A DNA stretch of 64,000 nt from assembly GCA_963931925.1 (NCBI GenBank), contig OZ007570.1, positions 59,584,360-59,648,359 of the forward strand. The letters run 5' to 3'. Source of the stretch: Onchidella celtica (taxonomy: Eukaryota; Mollusca; Gastropoda; Systellommatophora; Onchidiidae). Every line of letters starts with the position of its first letter. Within the stretch, counting starts at the first letter, position 1. The notes under the pieces are model-generated. The model searched no databases. It was given only the letters and a program-made list of their open reading frames with translations, and was not told the DNA's origin. Below are positions 1 through 13,500 of the stretch, one piece after another. A program made the translations under genes and the position numbers.

Positions 1-1558
1 TTAGTTTTGACACTACCACCAACTGCTCAGTCCACGTCAATTAAACAGAAACCACAATTAGTTGATTGCGGAACACCCCTCAATCTTCAACTCGAAGCGT
101 GAAAAGTCCGCACAAGAACAATTCGCTCTGCTGAGTAAAGACAACTTTGTAAAAGCCAAAACCGGAGAGCAGCCGTCTTATTACCTAATAGTTACAGTAC
201 ACAGAAAAGCCACACAGTTACAAACATTCATGCAATCCAGTCTTTTACAAACACCTCAAGATTTACAGTCACTAGTTCAAGCAAAACAGAAGGGTGCACA
301 GAAAACACAGAACACTTCATTTGGTCTCCAAAAACGCTTCCAGTATTATGTTGTATTGCCGTAACGCAACTTGAACAACTTTTTTTCCTTCTAATTTGTA
401 TTAATAATAGAAATTATTAAGAAATGTGACTAATCAGAGGTGTGGCCTTAAGATTATTGATTTTCTGCTGTTATGTTAGACTTATTGTACGCATTTATTT
501 CATGTTGTCAGTGGTGTAATTTTGTTCAGGCATGCACTGTAATTCATTAGAAAAAGATTATTCATTCCCTGATGGAGTGCTTGTGTTAGTTTTATTCATG
601 TCTATACGGCTTGGGATATCGTACACAATTCTTGGATGTTTGCATAAGTAACAGACACCTCATTTATGTTTCTGTCTGTGTCTTGTGAGGCAGCGGGTAT
701 GTCTGAATTTGACCATGTGGATTTTTGAAAATGAATTGTAACTGAACGAGAAGTGTGCGTCAGTCCAGATTTATAGAACCAGAAAAGATAATAAATCACC
801 TTTACAAATATATCAATTTCATGACAATCCCCGGCTTTATACGGCTGAAAATAACAATTTAATGATCCATACTTTTAGTAAAAATAGTGGATTTTACGCC
901 ACTCTTTTCTTTCCTTTTATTCTTTACAGATCAATGTTAAATATTGAAAAATTATACAAGAGAAAAGTTCACGAATTGGATTTTGTGATGTTCACTTTAT
1001 TAGAAGCATGCACTATGTTCTGTCTCGGCTGTGACTATTTAAAAAAGTACTAATTAGCGATAAGCCGGCGGCATCGGCGGGCGTGGGTGCACCGGGGCAT
1101 GACTGACCTTTTGACCGCTTTTGACCCGGCAAGAAACTAAAAGCACGCCGAAGAACAGCCGTGAGGAGGGTGTTAAGGGAATGGGTAAGAGGGAGGAATG
1201 ACGGAAAAGTGGAAGAGACATGTCTGTAAGCCACAGCATCTGCAATCTATTTAACTCAGATTGTTCTGTTTTGGTACTTGCAATTTCTTAAATGCGTTGT
1301 CAAGTTTTTAACTACAACTGCCAGATATGACTCAACTACTTCTACAACCCAGTAATAATTGGGAAGGGGAGCATAAACCCAAGGTTTAGGTGCATCAACA
1401 TGGGTGTCAAATTAATGTGTGTTTCACTTTCAGTTAAAATTAGTGATTACTGTGCATTACTAAAATATGAATCTAAATTATGTGGTATCACATGAGATTT
1501 ATACAATGCCTATCATATGTTTTATACCCACTACAGATTTTTCAGTGAGAATATCTAC
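1..1558. other. Part of a TUBGCP2 intron; no exon recognised
   Basis: This stretch follows the last visible TUBGCP2 donor site on the minus strand. The next expected GCP2 segment (after the FYCKHVER block) was looked for on the minus strand and not found, so the next exon probably lies beyond the window. A GC-rich patch at about 1065-1240 differs in composition from the AT-rich surroundings and may be a mobile-element fragment. Its short open frames resemble no family I know. Confidence 0.5.
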
Positions 1559-4500
1559 CTGCACAACTGTCTTTCTACATGTTTACAGTAAAACAGATGC
1601 CGGAACAGAATCTGGTATCTTGTGAGTGCCTGGGAAAACAACAAGCAAAACAAAATTACGTTCAATGTAAAAATTTAAAGCCTGAAATGGTTAAAGTATG
1701 CCTAAAGCATTTTAAATTCATTACCATTATTATCGGCATACCCTGTCCTGCATTGTACCAATGTTTTTAAAAAAATTCCACTCCACAACCAAATCTCTTC
1801 CCAATGGACTCTCAAACACAAAAAGGGCTCCTCTGTAGAAAAAATGATGCCAGGTAACAGAAACATAATAGCATGGTGATTAGGCTTACCTTTCTACTAA
1901 GTACCAAGGAAGTGGGCCACTTCACAACATAGTCAAAGGAAAATGACTCCAACCCTGACAGTCGAATATCTGTCGGATCAATTCTGTATTCTGTTGGAGT
2001 GGAAAAGTTCAATTAGCTGTCCTTACACTGAGTCACTATATGGTATTGAAGACAGACATGAAGCTTACATACAACCTACCAATGATATATATCAAACCTA
2101 AATTAAAAAATTTTTTTAAAAATATTCACTGTGTTTGTTTTTTTTTGTTTGCCTTTCTAAAAAATCTTTACAGCAAATGCATGTGTGTATGAGATAATTA
2201 ATTAATATCATCAATTTCGTGGCTGTTGTTAGATTCAGGTCACTGTGTCAAATAAAAAAAATAATTAGACAACAGACTGGCACATACATATTTCAGCTTC
2301 TGCTAGCCTTACTGTTCAACGGAATGATCTATATAATAACATGACAAGGAAGAAAAATGAACTGATTGCAACGCACCTTTTTCTTTTTTAGAATCAATGG
2401 CAAGAATCTGAAGCAACTGTGATGTCAAGTCAAAAGGTAGCAGATCCACTCTGAAAAGAATAATCAGTGACCGTCTACATTATAAATTACACTCAGCTGA
2501 GAAACATGCATTATACACACAAATTTTTCACATAACGCTTTCGACCATGTGAGACAAGAGACTTTTAAACTATTCCCGTAAATGAACATCACTGATGAGC
2601 TTTCACTGCAGTAAGTTTAGAATAAGTATCAAAAGCCTACCTGAGGTCATCTTTAAAGGGGTCAACATTGGCAGTGCTGGTTCTAAGAGCAAGCTCTAAC
2701 AAAGATTCAAGCCTAGATGGCAGAATGTCATCAATGTGCTGTTTCATCTCCACTTCTGTCATGTCCATAAACTGTACAATGAAGTCACCCTTGTCCAACA
2801 AGAAGTAATGTTTGATGGACCTAAATAAAACACATGTAACAGCAAAAAAAGGCAATGAGTGCAATGCTGTTTCAGTGGTGGCTCTCTCTGAATCTGTTTA
2901 GATCAGCATGACACGTAAATACCAGTTCACTCTCTACAAGTTGTGTACAAGTAAGTACATAACACTTTTAATAAGCTGTTTTTTCCCTAAGCAAAAATAT
3001 CAATCATAATACTATTTAAGCAGTTCTGAGAGTGGGAAAGCACAGATGTCCACTTCTTACTTTCAATAGTATTCCAACAACATAGCTTAATTTTCATAAA
3101 TATGCCAGCGTATTTTCAATAATTAGTCGTCTAAAAAAGAATCTGTGCCCAAGAATACCGAGGACATGTCTTCCTGATAGTGCATGCTAAAAAATTAAAG
3201 TTCACTTTTAGCTGTCCAATTACTTAAGCAATCTCAACAGGTAATTAAAATATAATATCATAACTGGATGGAAAAGAAAAATATAAAGGTGGCATACAAC
3301 GGCCAAGCCAACCAAATTTCTCTTTTTATGTCTGAAACTAATGAAACACTGACCATGTATAAAAATGTGCTACTTCCACTTCATTTGGTCTCACTTCAAA
3401 ACTTACAAACCTTTGTCACTTCAAGCCTTCACAAATTGATGGATGTACTGTGCTCCAAAATCCAAATCTGGACTCCAAGCTAGGATCTCGTATTGGTTTA
3501 ACATTCTATAAATTTTTTATTTGTTGAATTATTTTATTGGTTCAATTTTCTATTCTGTTATGTTTTTTCCTGGATGAAGATCAATTGAACAAAGGTTGAA
3601 TTGCCATTTTTTGACTCAAAATTAATAAGGCATGCATAACTCACTTTAGTCTGGCCACGAGTTCTTTTTCTTCTATCAAAAGCGTCAGCAAGAGTTGGCT
3701 GGCATAACTGTAAGCACGTTCAATCTGGTCATAATATCTTCTTTCTTTAACTGTATAAACCAGTTCTTCAGCAAATGGACACTTGACATCTCGACCTGGT
3801 GGGTATTGAAGACAAAAATAATGAATACCTAACATAATTTAGATTAATTTGGGCTAGAGGATATCCATGAATTTTGGAATTCCTTGGTTTATTTTGCGTT
3901 TTTTTCCCCCATTTCTGTAGGCAAACACATTATGTGCTTATGTGTGTGAGTATGTATTGTAGGTCTGTACTGATAATATGGTGTTGAGTGGATTTCAGAA
4001 TTTAACACTTTATGCCCTGCTAATGATATCTTTTCTTTTTCTGTAGGCCGGGGTGAATATAAATTTCAGGATATTAACCCTCACCGTATGTCGGGAGTCA
4101 TTAGAGACCCCACGCCCTTTAAAATGTGCTCTCATTAATTCAATTTTAGTTCCAAGAGCTCGATACTCCATGTATTCCTCAATAACGTCATCGCCCATCG
4201 ACTCACATATTCAAAATTAAAAAGTATTGGAATCTTTGCTCGCCAATGCACGTGCATTTCTACTACCCTTTCCCGTACATTGCGAGGTCTGTCCCGACCC
4301 CATGTTTATATAGCAAAATATTTTTCATTCCTCCCCGTACGTCGTGGGGTTTGACACGACCCCACATTTTATACCGCATTTTATTTTCACCACTCGATGC
4401 CACGACACAGTTCTATGCTGAGCTGTATGCTGCTCGCTCAACAGGGCTGACCATACACGTGACCCCTCAGTCAATGACAACTTTGCAGGACTGATGGACA

Positions 4501-7500
4501 TGACATAACAGGTTAACGAAAGTGTCGAGGCCCAGAATATCTGATATCATTGATTGAGTGATTGCTACAGGAAAAAAAGCTGTCAAAAGTGTGTTAACTT
4601 CTGAGGAAACACAATTTCGCAACTCCACAGCAAGTTCAAGGTGAGTAGGCCTACCACATAAAAATAAAGCTCAATATTGTATAAACATCCATATTTCATG
4701 TTGTTTTTTTTCTTCAAATGTATAATGTAGTTAGTTTTTATGGTATTGGGCCTACTGTAAAACGCTTTGATATTGTAAAAGCCCTTTTCGACATTTCAAG
4801 CCCTATACAAATTTTTATTATTGTTTATTATATTACATATGAGTGAGGTACGATAAAAAGGCATTGCTCTGTGACTGCTGTGCACAGAGTTTAGGAACTG
4901 GCCTAGTGATAATATAAGAACTGTAGCCTATACTGGTATGTACTATTGTGGCGCCAGTGACCTAGTGGCTAGGCTGGCGGACATGAGATCGTGGGGTCCG
5001 GGGTTCAAATCCTTACCAGGGCTGACGACGTTGTATTTTTAGGAAAGGCACTTGACACAATTTTTCACACCCCACTCTGATGTAAAAGTAGTACCGGTAC
5101 AGTCACCTCTGGATAAATGCGTGCTGCTTGGGAGCAGAGAAAAGCTCTAAAGTTCTGCATGTAGCATACATCTTAAAATGAACTCACTGCTTGATCCTGT
5201 CAGGGAGTGATGTGTGTGTATTATTATTATTATGTGTGGGTGTGTGTGCATGCCTGAGTATAAATGGGGAGGGGATGTACGTGCCATAAATGGCTGCTCG
5301 CTTGGACGTTGAGACGGATTTTGGAATGGTTTGGCCTGCCGGGGGAGATAGAATATATTGTAAAGGGCTTTGAGCCTCCGAAATAAGCAGGGCAAGGGAG
5401 CTCTACACATACTATCATCTTTATCCTTATTGATATAATTAATACTTTTCTCTTTCACTACATTTTGTAGATCGACCGTAAGAACATCTTTCGCCTGCTA
5501 ATGGATCAAGACCTTGATGTGTCAACTGACAGTGAAGAGGAAAACATTTTCATAACAGAAACCCCAGAACGGTCAGAAAGTGATGCTGATGATGAGGGTG
5601 GGGAGGAGGAGGAGGAGGTGCAGGAGGAGGGAGAGCCTATGAGATAGAAGGAAGAAAACTCCCTCACTGAGCTGGAACCAACAAAAGATGTTGGTACATC
5701 ATCAGAGGACATCATAATGGAGGAGACGGACAAAACAAAGTGGAGTAAAAACCCATCGACAGTTACAAAAACCCCAGCCAGGAACAGATTCAGACCTCCA
5801 CTGAACATGACCATCAACTGTTTATCCGTCCATTCCCCTTTGACTGCATTCCGCCTCTTCCTGACCAGAATGCTGGGATTTCCATCACAGTGAAATGCAC
5901 AAACTTGGAAGGAAGAAGGAGCAAAGGTGCAACGTGAGCGGAGACCGATGAGACCGAAATTGAGGCGCTGATTGGATGTTTCATCAACCTCGGTGCCATG
6001 GGCCAAAACTTGATGCCAACAACATTGATATGGGACAAGGTATATGGCAACAATTCTCTGCGATCCGTCAAGGGAAGGAATCGTTTTCTGCAGTTGTCAG
6101 AACATTTACGATTTCATAACAAAGAAACAAGATCGGCTAGGAGGGCAAGAAACATTTTTGCTCCATTCCGTGAAGTGTGGGGCATTTTCAATTGAAACTT
6201 GAAACGGCACTACTTGCCAGGACCATGCATCACCATAGATGAACAGCTTGTGCCGTGGAGAGGGCGTTGTAAGTTTCTACAGTACATGCCTTCCAAACCA
6301 GGAAAGTATGACATTAAGATTTTCTGGTCAGCTGATGCGGACACATTTTATCCCTTAGAAGGCGAACCTTATCTTGGGAAGCGGGCAGAGAAATTGGGAA
6401 ATATTTAGGCCGGAACGTTGCAACAAGATTGTGTACACCCTTCTTTGGTTTAGGTAGAAACATGACATATGACAATTTTTTCACTGACATGGAACTAGCG
6501 GATTGTCTAGCAAAAAATGGAATAACACTAGTAGGCACTGTTAGGAGAAACAAAAGGTTTTTACCTCCTGAAATCCAAAACAAGAAAATCCCAAAATATG
6601 ATTCAATTTTCGGATTTCAGAAGAAAGCTTCTCTTGTTAGCTACAAGTCAGGCAGCAAGAAGAATGCAATACTTCAATATGCCACCAAAGGCGGTGTTGA
6701 TGTTATGCACATAATGGCTGCTGCTCTGTCTACTCGGAGATCTACAAAACCTTGACCAATGCGACTTTTCTACAACATGCTAGACGTGGCCAGCATTGTT
6801 GCACTTGTAATATTCAGGTGCAGGATGCCAGAGTACTCCACAGCCCACAAGGACAACCGCAAAGGGTTTCAAATATCGATTGCACAGGCTCTGGTTGAAG
6901 GTCAGGTTCGGCTTTGAAGCCTCCAAGCAAATCTTTCTAAGTCCTTTCTATTGAGGATCATGTTTTTGACTCTACCAACAATTTTCCTGCCTCACTTATA
7001 CTATATAAAGTGCTGGAGAGTGGAGTAAGGTATCAAATGAAGTCCTTATGTTTGTTGATTGGACACAAAATGTATTCACAGTGCACTGTGAAATCCTGAG
7101 TAATCAGTTGGTTTGATGTTGAGTGTGCATAATGGTCTTAAGATTGGGTTAAAAATATTACCAAAAAAAAAAAAAAAAAAGATATCTCCATTATAATTAA
7201 GCACTCACACACGCAGCAGGCACACACACACCCCGTTTAAAATAAAAAAGAAATTTTTTTATAAAAAGACAGTTTGTCACTGCAATTATGTACATGTATA
7301 ACATGTTTACATGTGCATGTGGTCGCAATGACAATAAACTGTCTTTTTAAAGTATTTTTTTCCCCCTCAGTTGCTATTAGTAGTACACTGTATTAGGAAC
7401 ACACCACAGTAATTTTGACTTTGCTTATAGCCCTGCTGCGACCCCACAGTTTTTCTGTGGTTTTTATGATATCACAGTAATACACCATGTGTGTCAGTAA

Positions 7501-10500
7501 AGTGCTATTACATGTACTGTTATGTGGGGTAGGATCAGACCCCATGACGTGCAGGGAAGGTGAGATGAAAAAACGCTATGTAAAATGTGGGGTCGTGACA
7601 GACCCCTCAACGTACAGGAATAGGTAGTAAAAGGCGACGTACGGCGAGGGTTAATCACAAAATGTAAAGAGCATACAATTCTAATTAATTCACCAATATA
7701 AAGCTTGCCCCAGGTTTATAAACATATTACAAGAAGAAACTCACCACACTGTCTGACCACATTCAGATATTTTCCAGTGTTGAGGATTTTATCTGCTACC
7801 TGCTCCAAGAACACAGGAATCCTCTCTTGAAAAACTGAATAATGTTTCTCCCAGTATGTGCAAAGAATTAAGGATGAATACCTCTAATCATCATTATGAT
7901 AAATACAAAATCTATTTGCATAATATTTCTTCCATATTATTGTAAAAACACGAGTTGCAGAAAGGTTTCTCTAGAAGGCAAACAAATGACTTCAGTTATG
8001 GGTCAAGTCTTTGACTTTGTAAGATAATCATTACAAATGTCAATCTCCTTAACCCTTTCGTATTTAACCCGGTCTTTAAATATGGCCCGCGATTTGTTCA
8101 ACCCGGCCGAATCCGGCTTTGTCTATGACGCTGCCATGTGTTCAACCTGGCCTTATCTGGCCGGCCAGTGGTTTTGTGTACAATTTAGAGAAGGAGAACA
8201 GTGCATGAATAGCTATAAATAGTAAATGATATCACCAGGTAATCTTCAGATGCCCACTGACCCAGTTTGAACCATAAAGCGTGGGTTAGGCCTACAAGTA
8301 ATGTATTGTATTGCACATGGTCATCCAACAGGTCAGTTCCTCCTTCCAAGCCTACATCATGTATTGGTCAGCACACGCTTGTAGTACATAATACATGCAT
8401 GTACCAGCGTGGTGCCTTTGTGTGGGTAGTGTTGTATGCTTGGATAACAAACGGGATGGGATGCGATAATGTGTAATACTTGTACATGTATTATCCGTCT
8501 GTCTCAGTGGTAGTGTCACACATCCCCGTTCAGTATTTCACGTTCACAAAATCAACAAGCAGATTTCGGCATTCCGATGTAAACAGGTTCATCTTTTAGT
8601 TCATTCATTTCTCAATAAGTATGTCAAAATTCATTATCGTAGAGGCGACATGGGGGCTACAATTTCCAATTTAGTGAAGGCACGCAGCAGCGGTGGTCAT
8701 AGGGCTGAAAAATGTAAACAAATCAGGTTGGCCGCGTAGCCAGGAAGTCGGCCATTGGAGCGCTTCACAAGTAGCCAGAACAGAAACACAAAAGGGTTAA
8801 CCAAACATTGCTGCCAAAAAACTCAACACAACTTCCAGTAACAATTTCTCCACAAAGGATATGCATCATTGTAATCTTCCTGCAATTTTTCCTTGTTTAT
8901 GGTTTCATTTTCCTCCACCAGAAACTGAAAACGAAAAAACATCTTAAAAATGATCACGGAGCAAATTGCAAACAGATACTGAAAGTATTTCACTGTGAAA
9001 CACTGCTGATCAATATTATTCTTTCAGCTCATGAACTTGATTGTTAATCCTGCGAACAACAGGCTCTGAAAAACTTCACAAAATGTAAGTTAAAAATAAT
9101 TTGTTTATTCACAAATTTGTTTTCATATTGAAATTTTGAATTTCTAAGGGGAGAGATGCAAATGATTCACTAGTTTTGTAAAAACTTTAGCATAATTGGT
9201 TCAGCAGTGCACACCACAAGTGTCATATCTTTGCATTTCATGGCATCATCTCACAAAAAAGACTCATGGCAGAAAGGTTATCAAGATATTAAAAACATCT
9301 CTTTACTGTTTTTGCAAAGGGACTAAGGAACTATGATAAAGTTGCATTAGAGGCCTGTTTACAGGATGTGTTATATAAATGAAGACAAGCTGTGTACTGT
9401 TGCAACATTAGCTACATCATAATGAAACAATGGGTCTGGCAGTTTTCTAAAACATTTTAGCAAAGTAAAAATTCATGAGAACTGGTGAACAGTTTGCCAT
9501 AAACAGTAAGCAAAAGAGAAACCCAAATCTTGGCCACTTAAAAAAAAAAAAGCTATATAAGCAACTGCTTTCATCAGTTTTGTTTCTCACCTCTGAGTAG
9601 GGATCCACTATAATTCCTCTGTATATCCATTTTTCCACTATTTCCATGTATGGTACACAAGCCTGAAAAAGAGAAATTGTGTGTTTGTAACAAAAAACTT
9701 CTGAATAAGTTTCATCATATTAAACTAGAAGACAAAGCATAAGAAAGTTGTTTCTGTTGTCTCATTTAATATATGTTTGGACTATAGATGCCACCCATCA
9801 ATTCTGATACTGTCACGAGACACATATCAGGCAGCCTGAGAAAAATTTGAGATAACACCCTATTCAATTGTAAAAATCATTGCAGAATACAAAACAGTTT
9901 AACTTTTTAAAACATCTCCGTTACAGACGAAATTATGTGCATTTAAAAAGTGTCACACACACACAGACTAAGTTAAAACTGAGAAAAATGATGTCAAAGT
10001 TTCAACTCTTAACATCTGAGATTACATACACAAGAAGACTAGCCATGGCAAAACACCTTTAAAATTTGTGAAAATGCACACACAGGACAAAATTCAGTGT
10101 GAGAAATCATTTATCTACTCTATTAAATGGTTATAAAGTCCCAAATTAATGACATTTTATTTTCCTGGAAAAAATATGCGGCTAAACCATGGTAAGGTGA
10201 GGACTTGAATGATTGTGACTGGTTACGTGCATTTTTGCACTTCTTTTTACTTATAGGGGATGTTTTGTATTCATTGGCACTCGGAATCATGAGAAAGAAT
10301 AGCAAAGACAAAAACAACATATACCATAAGATAGGGTTTAATTACCAGTAAATCTGCATAACAACGCCTCCCAAAGTACCAAGTCATAACAGGCGACATT
10401 TGTAAAAACTCAAGACGAGAGGGCTTAGAAAAAATTATTTTTTTCTTAAAATTTGAAATGTAAATCATTATATGATTTTCAGACAATGTTTGGAAATGGT

Positions 10501-13500
10501 TTGAGGTGCCATTCATGCCAAGAACTCAACTTTGATCTGAGGTCAGTTGGTTACCATTCATTGTCCTTTATCCTGAAACATGACCCAGCCACAATTGTCG
10601 GGTTTTCTCAGGCCGTTTCACATATGCTACAAAGTATTTCATCCTCAACTAATAATAAAGCATATATGATGTTCCATACTGACACAATTCATCATGACCT
10701 GCTTAATCATCCAAAAAGGAAAAAACTCAATCCTATAATAAACAGATGAAACTTACTGACTGGGTCAAGTAGAGGCACAATTCAGAGCTCTTGCTATCTC
10801 TGCAAAACACAATAAAATATATGAGAACAGAAATCATCACAATTTGAGGTATAATATTTACTCACACAGCCTGCATACTTTTGTGTCACTGATAAAATGA
10901 AAGGTAATCAGATTCCTGGCATGTTGTGTGTTGTTAAAATTTATTTACTTATCCAAAATCTACCATTCCATATCCTTTCCTGAAATTTTTTTGTTTGTTT
11001 GTGGTCATGAAAGAGTATAGATCTAGCATTGCTAATGACAAGAAATTAAAAAATAGAATGTAAAACAGCATTACCCTATCATGGAAGCCGTTTTTTCATG
11101 AAGGAGGCTAAGCACTGCACCACCTATACATTTTCCCTGTGGAAACAAGAGGAAAAGCATAAAATGGTCAGCATTGTAGACAAGACTGTTAAACTGAAAG
11201 ACATTAACAAAAATACTGCACAAAACAAGCCACTAATCCAAGCAACAAGACAGATGTTTTCCATAATTAAGCTGAAACTGAAATTCACTACCCATCAGGA
11301 AACTATGACTTGAAACCCTGTAAATGTAATTATCTATGCATAATTCTTGTGAAATGACTGGTGACTACAGTATCAGTATTGAATAAGCTAAAGAAACTGT
11401 GGAACTGAGGCTAAGTCCACCAGATTAGTGTATTATGAAAATAAAATTGTTTAATAATGGTTCTTACTCTGTTGATAGAGTTGGCCACAGATGCCAGGAT
11501 TTCTAGGACTCGCATGGTTGGTTGCAGATAAAAACACAATTTCTGCAAAGTAAGCTGGCCCTGGTGAAAAAAAGAAAACATATAGCGTTGACAACACAAG
11601 TTTATTGTCCAAATGGGTTTAAAAAAGAAATGAGCAAAAACAATTTCATCAGGAATAGATATTTATAAGCAACTGGATCAAAGATTTAGGAAACACAACC
11701 CAATATCATGAAGTTTTCAGAACATACCAGTTTCATTTGCTGCTCTAATTGGGCTACCAACACCAGATAGTCCTGAGGAAAGAAATAAAAAATTAACATC
11801 TTAAATCTTCCAGATCAAAACAGAATATTTTTAAAACTACACCATCTTTCACTGAAACATGTCAAGCATCTCCATTAACATGAATGCTATCAACAACTTA
11901 ATTCCACCAAGAGTATATGGGCACAACAATATAATGGGACTTTCTGGGCAAAAGTTTACCTCTGTGACATAGGCACTGCATGCAATTATGAACAGCATAG
12001 AATATAATGAATTTGAGACAAATTTACTTAAGGTCATAGAAAAGAATCTGTTGGGCATTCAAGGGTTTAACTCTTTCTGACCCGGGCCATTTAGCACAAG
12101 GTGCACACCACAGAGCGTAACTCTACTAAGGTGTACATTTTCAAATAGCAAAAAGAAGAGTAAAACATACACAAAGTTCATGTTGTTATATACCATACTG
12201 ATTGGGGAAAAGCAGAACTTTTATGTTATGTACAATTCAGTGTGATCTGATGGGTCTGTTGCTGTTTAGCCTCAGGAAAGAGATGTTGGGGGGGACGACG
12301 AAACATTCACAATTCACATCTGTACTCACCATCCATCACTCAGCTGCTGATCATTGTAAAGAATCCAAATTTCACAAATTTGAATTATAGTAATCCATGA
12401 GAGTTTATGCCAAGTTTCACTGAGTTCTGAGCAATAATTAGTTTTTCATCGAAGTTTACATTATATGCACAAGTTCATAAACTTGACTACAGTAGTAGGT
12501 CGCGTTTTCTCCACTTTTTTGCACACAAAGTCACAAGAATAACACTGCTTTCCATGATTGTAAACAAATATAATGGACACGGAAGTGGCCAGGATTTTTC
12601 ACACACAAGAGGTGAAATTATGAAAATGACGATCGATGCATGGTGCATTGGCCGGGCATTTAGGTGATTGGCGATCAATGCACTATGTGTTGATCGGGAC
12701 AGAAAGAGTTAACAATGGCAAATGCAAGCTTGTTTACATTTACCTTTATTAATGTTTCCATTGCTTGGCTTAAAGCATGATTCACCAGGCCATATTCAAA
12801 GGATGACTTTTCTGGAAAAAAAAAAATATTGCCGCTTATATTATAATACAAATTCAACCAAATCACATTTATAACATCTATCCCAGTATAAATACAATAA
12901 ACAATGTCCAAACCAATTCCTCCATAAACTGAACAAAGTTTCAGTGCCATGATTGAATAATTTCAACATGATAAGCATCCATGAGATCAGCATGATGCTT
13001 GCATTGAAATCTGATAAATTCAAAATAGGCCCATACAAAAGATGATTAAAAAATGTTCAGTCTGATTTAATGGTGATCACATAAAGGGAAAAATATCAAA
13101 CAAGATAAATAGGACTTTCCAGGCACAGAAAATTTCTATTGTCCAACCATCTTCATATCAAAATGAATCACACAAATGTATTCTCATCACACTTTACGTA
13201 CCTTCAATAAATCTAACAACAGTAGAATAGTTGGAACACAATGGTAGGATCCTCTTCACAAGTTCGTGAATGGAAATATCTAGACAAAGAAAAAAATCCT
13301 GGTTAACAAATGTCACCTTTCTGATGTCTCAAATTCCTGAATGGAGACATTTAAATATGGATATATGAGTATATAATTCTATCTGCATTCCAGTTTTTCT
13401 CTGATCATTCATAGTTCAAATTTTCTAAGAATGCAGGGTGAGCTTCATAACTGTATTGTGATTTGAGGTCTTTATTTTAGGAGGTTCGCTGCCCTTGGCA

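Larger units (their letters stand above)
4078..7650 (+). mobile_element. piggyBac-family DNA transposon, full length but degenerate
   Basis: The element is flanked by TTAA at 4074-4077 and 7651-7654, the target site of piggyBac elements. The ends form inverted repeats: CCCTCACCGTATGTC at the left and, read inward, CCCTCGCCGTACGTC at the right (13 of 15 match). Variants of a subterminal motif (CGTACxTxGxGGGGT with GACCCCA) recur near both ends in opposite orientation, at about 4095-4125, 4275-4300, 4335-4375, 7520-7560 and 7590-7625. It lies in the TUBGCP2 intron between exons 18 and 19 and encodes a broken transposase on the opposite strand to the host gene. SINE pieces are nested in its 5' half. 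Confidence 0.9.

Noticed and set aside
62..364. 100-codon frame at the left edge
   Set aside because: It opens with a TTG codon, matches no family and has no splice or promoter support.
4945..5020. Possible tRNA gene with A and B boxes
   Set aside because: The cloverleaf is not closed and SINE body sequence follows, so it is a tRNA-derived SINE head.
5147..6071. Minus-strand frames over the piggyBac region
   Set aside because: They are complements of the acidic N-terminus and catalytic part of the transposase.
7745..7858. GT-AG alternative for the intron before TUBGCP2 exon 18 (acceptor after CTGGGAG)
   Set aside because: It would delete the conserved Tyr-Trp-Glu and give no in-frame partner donor, while the AT-AC U12 pair restores the protein exactly.
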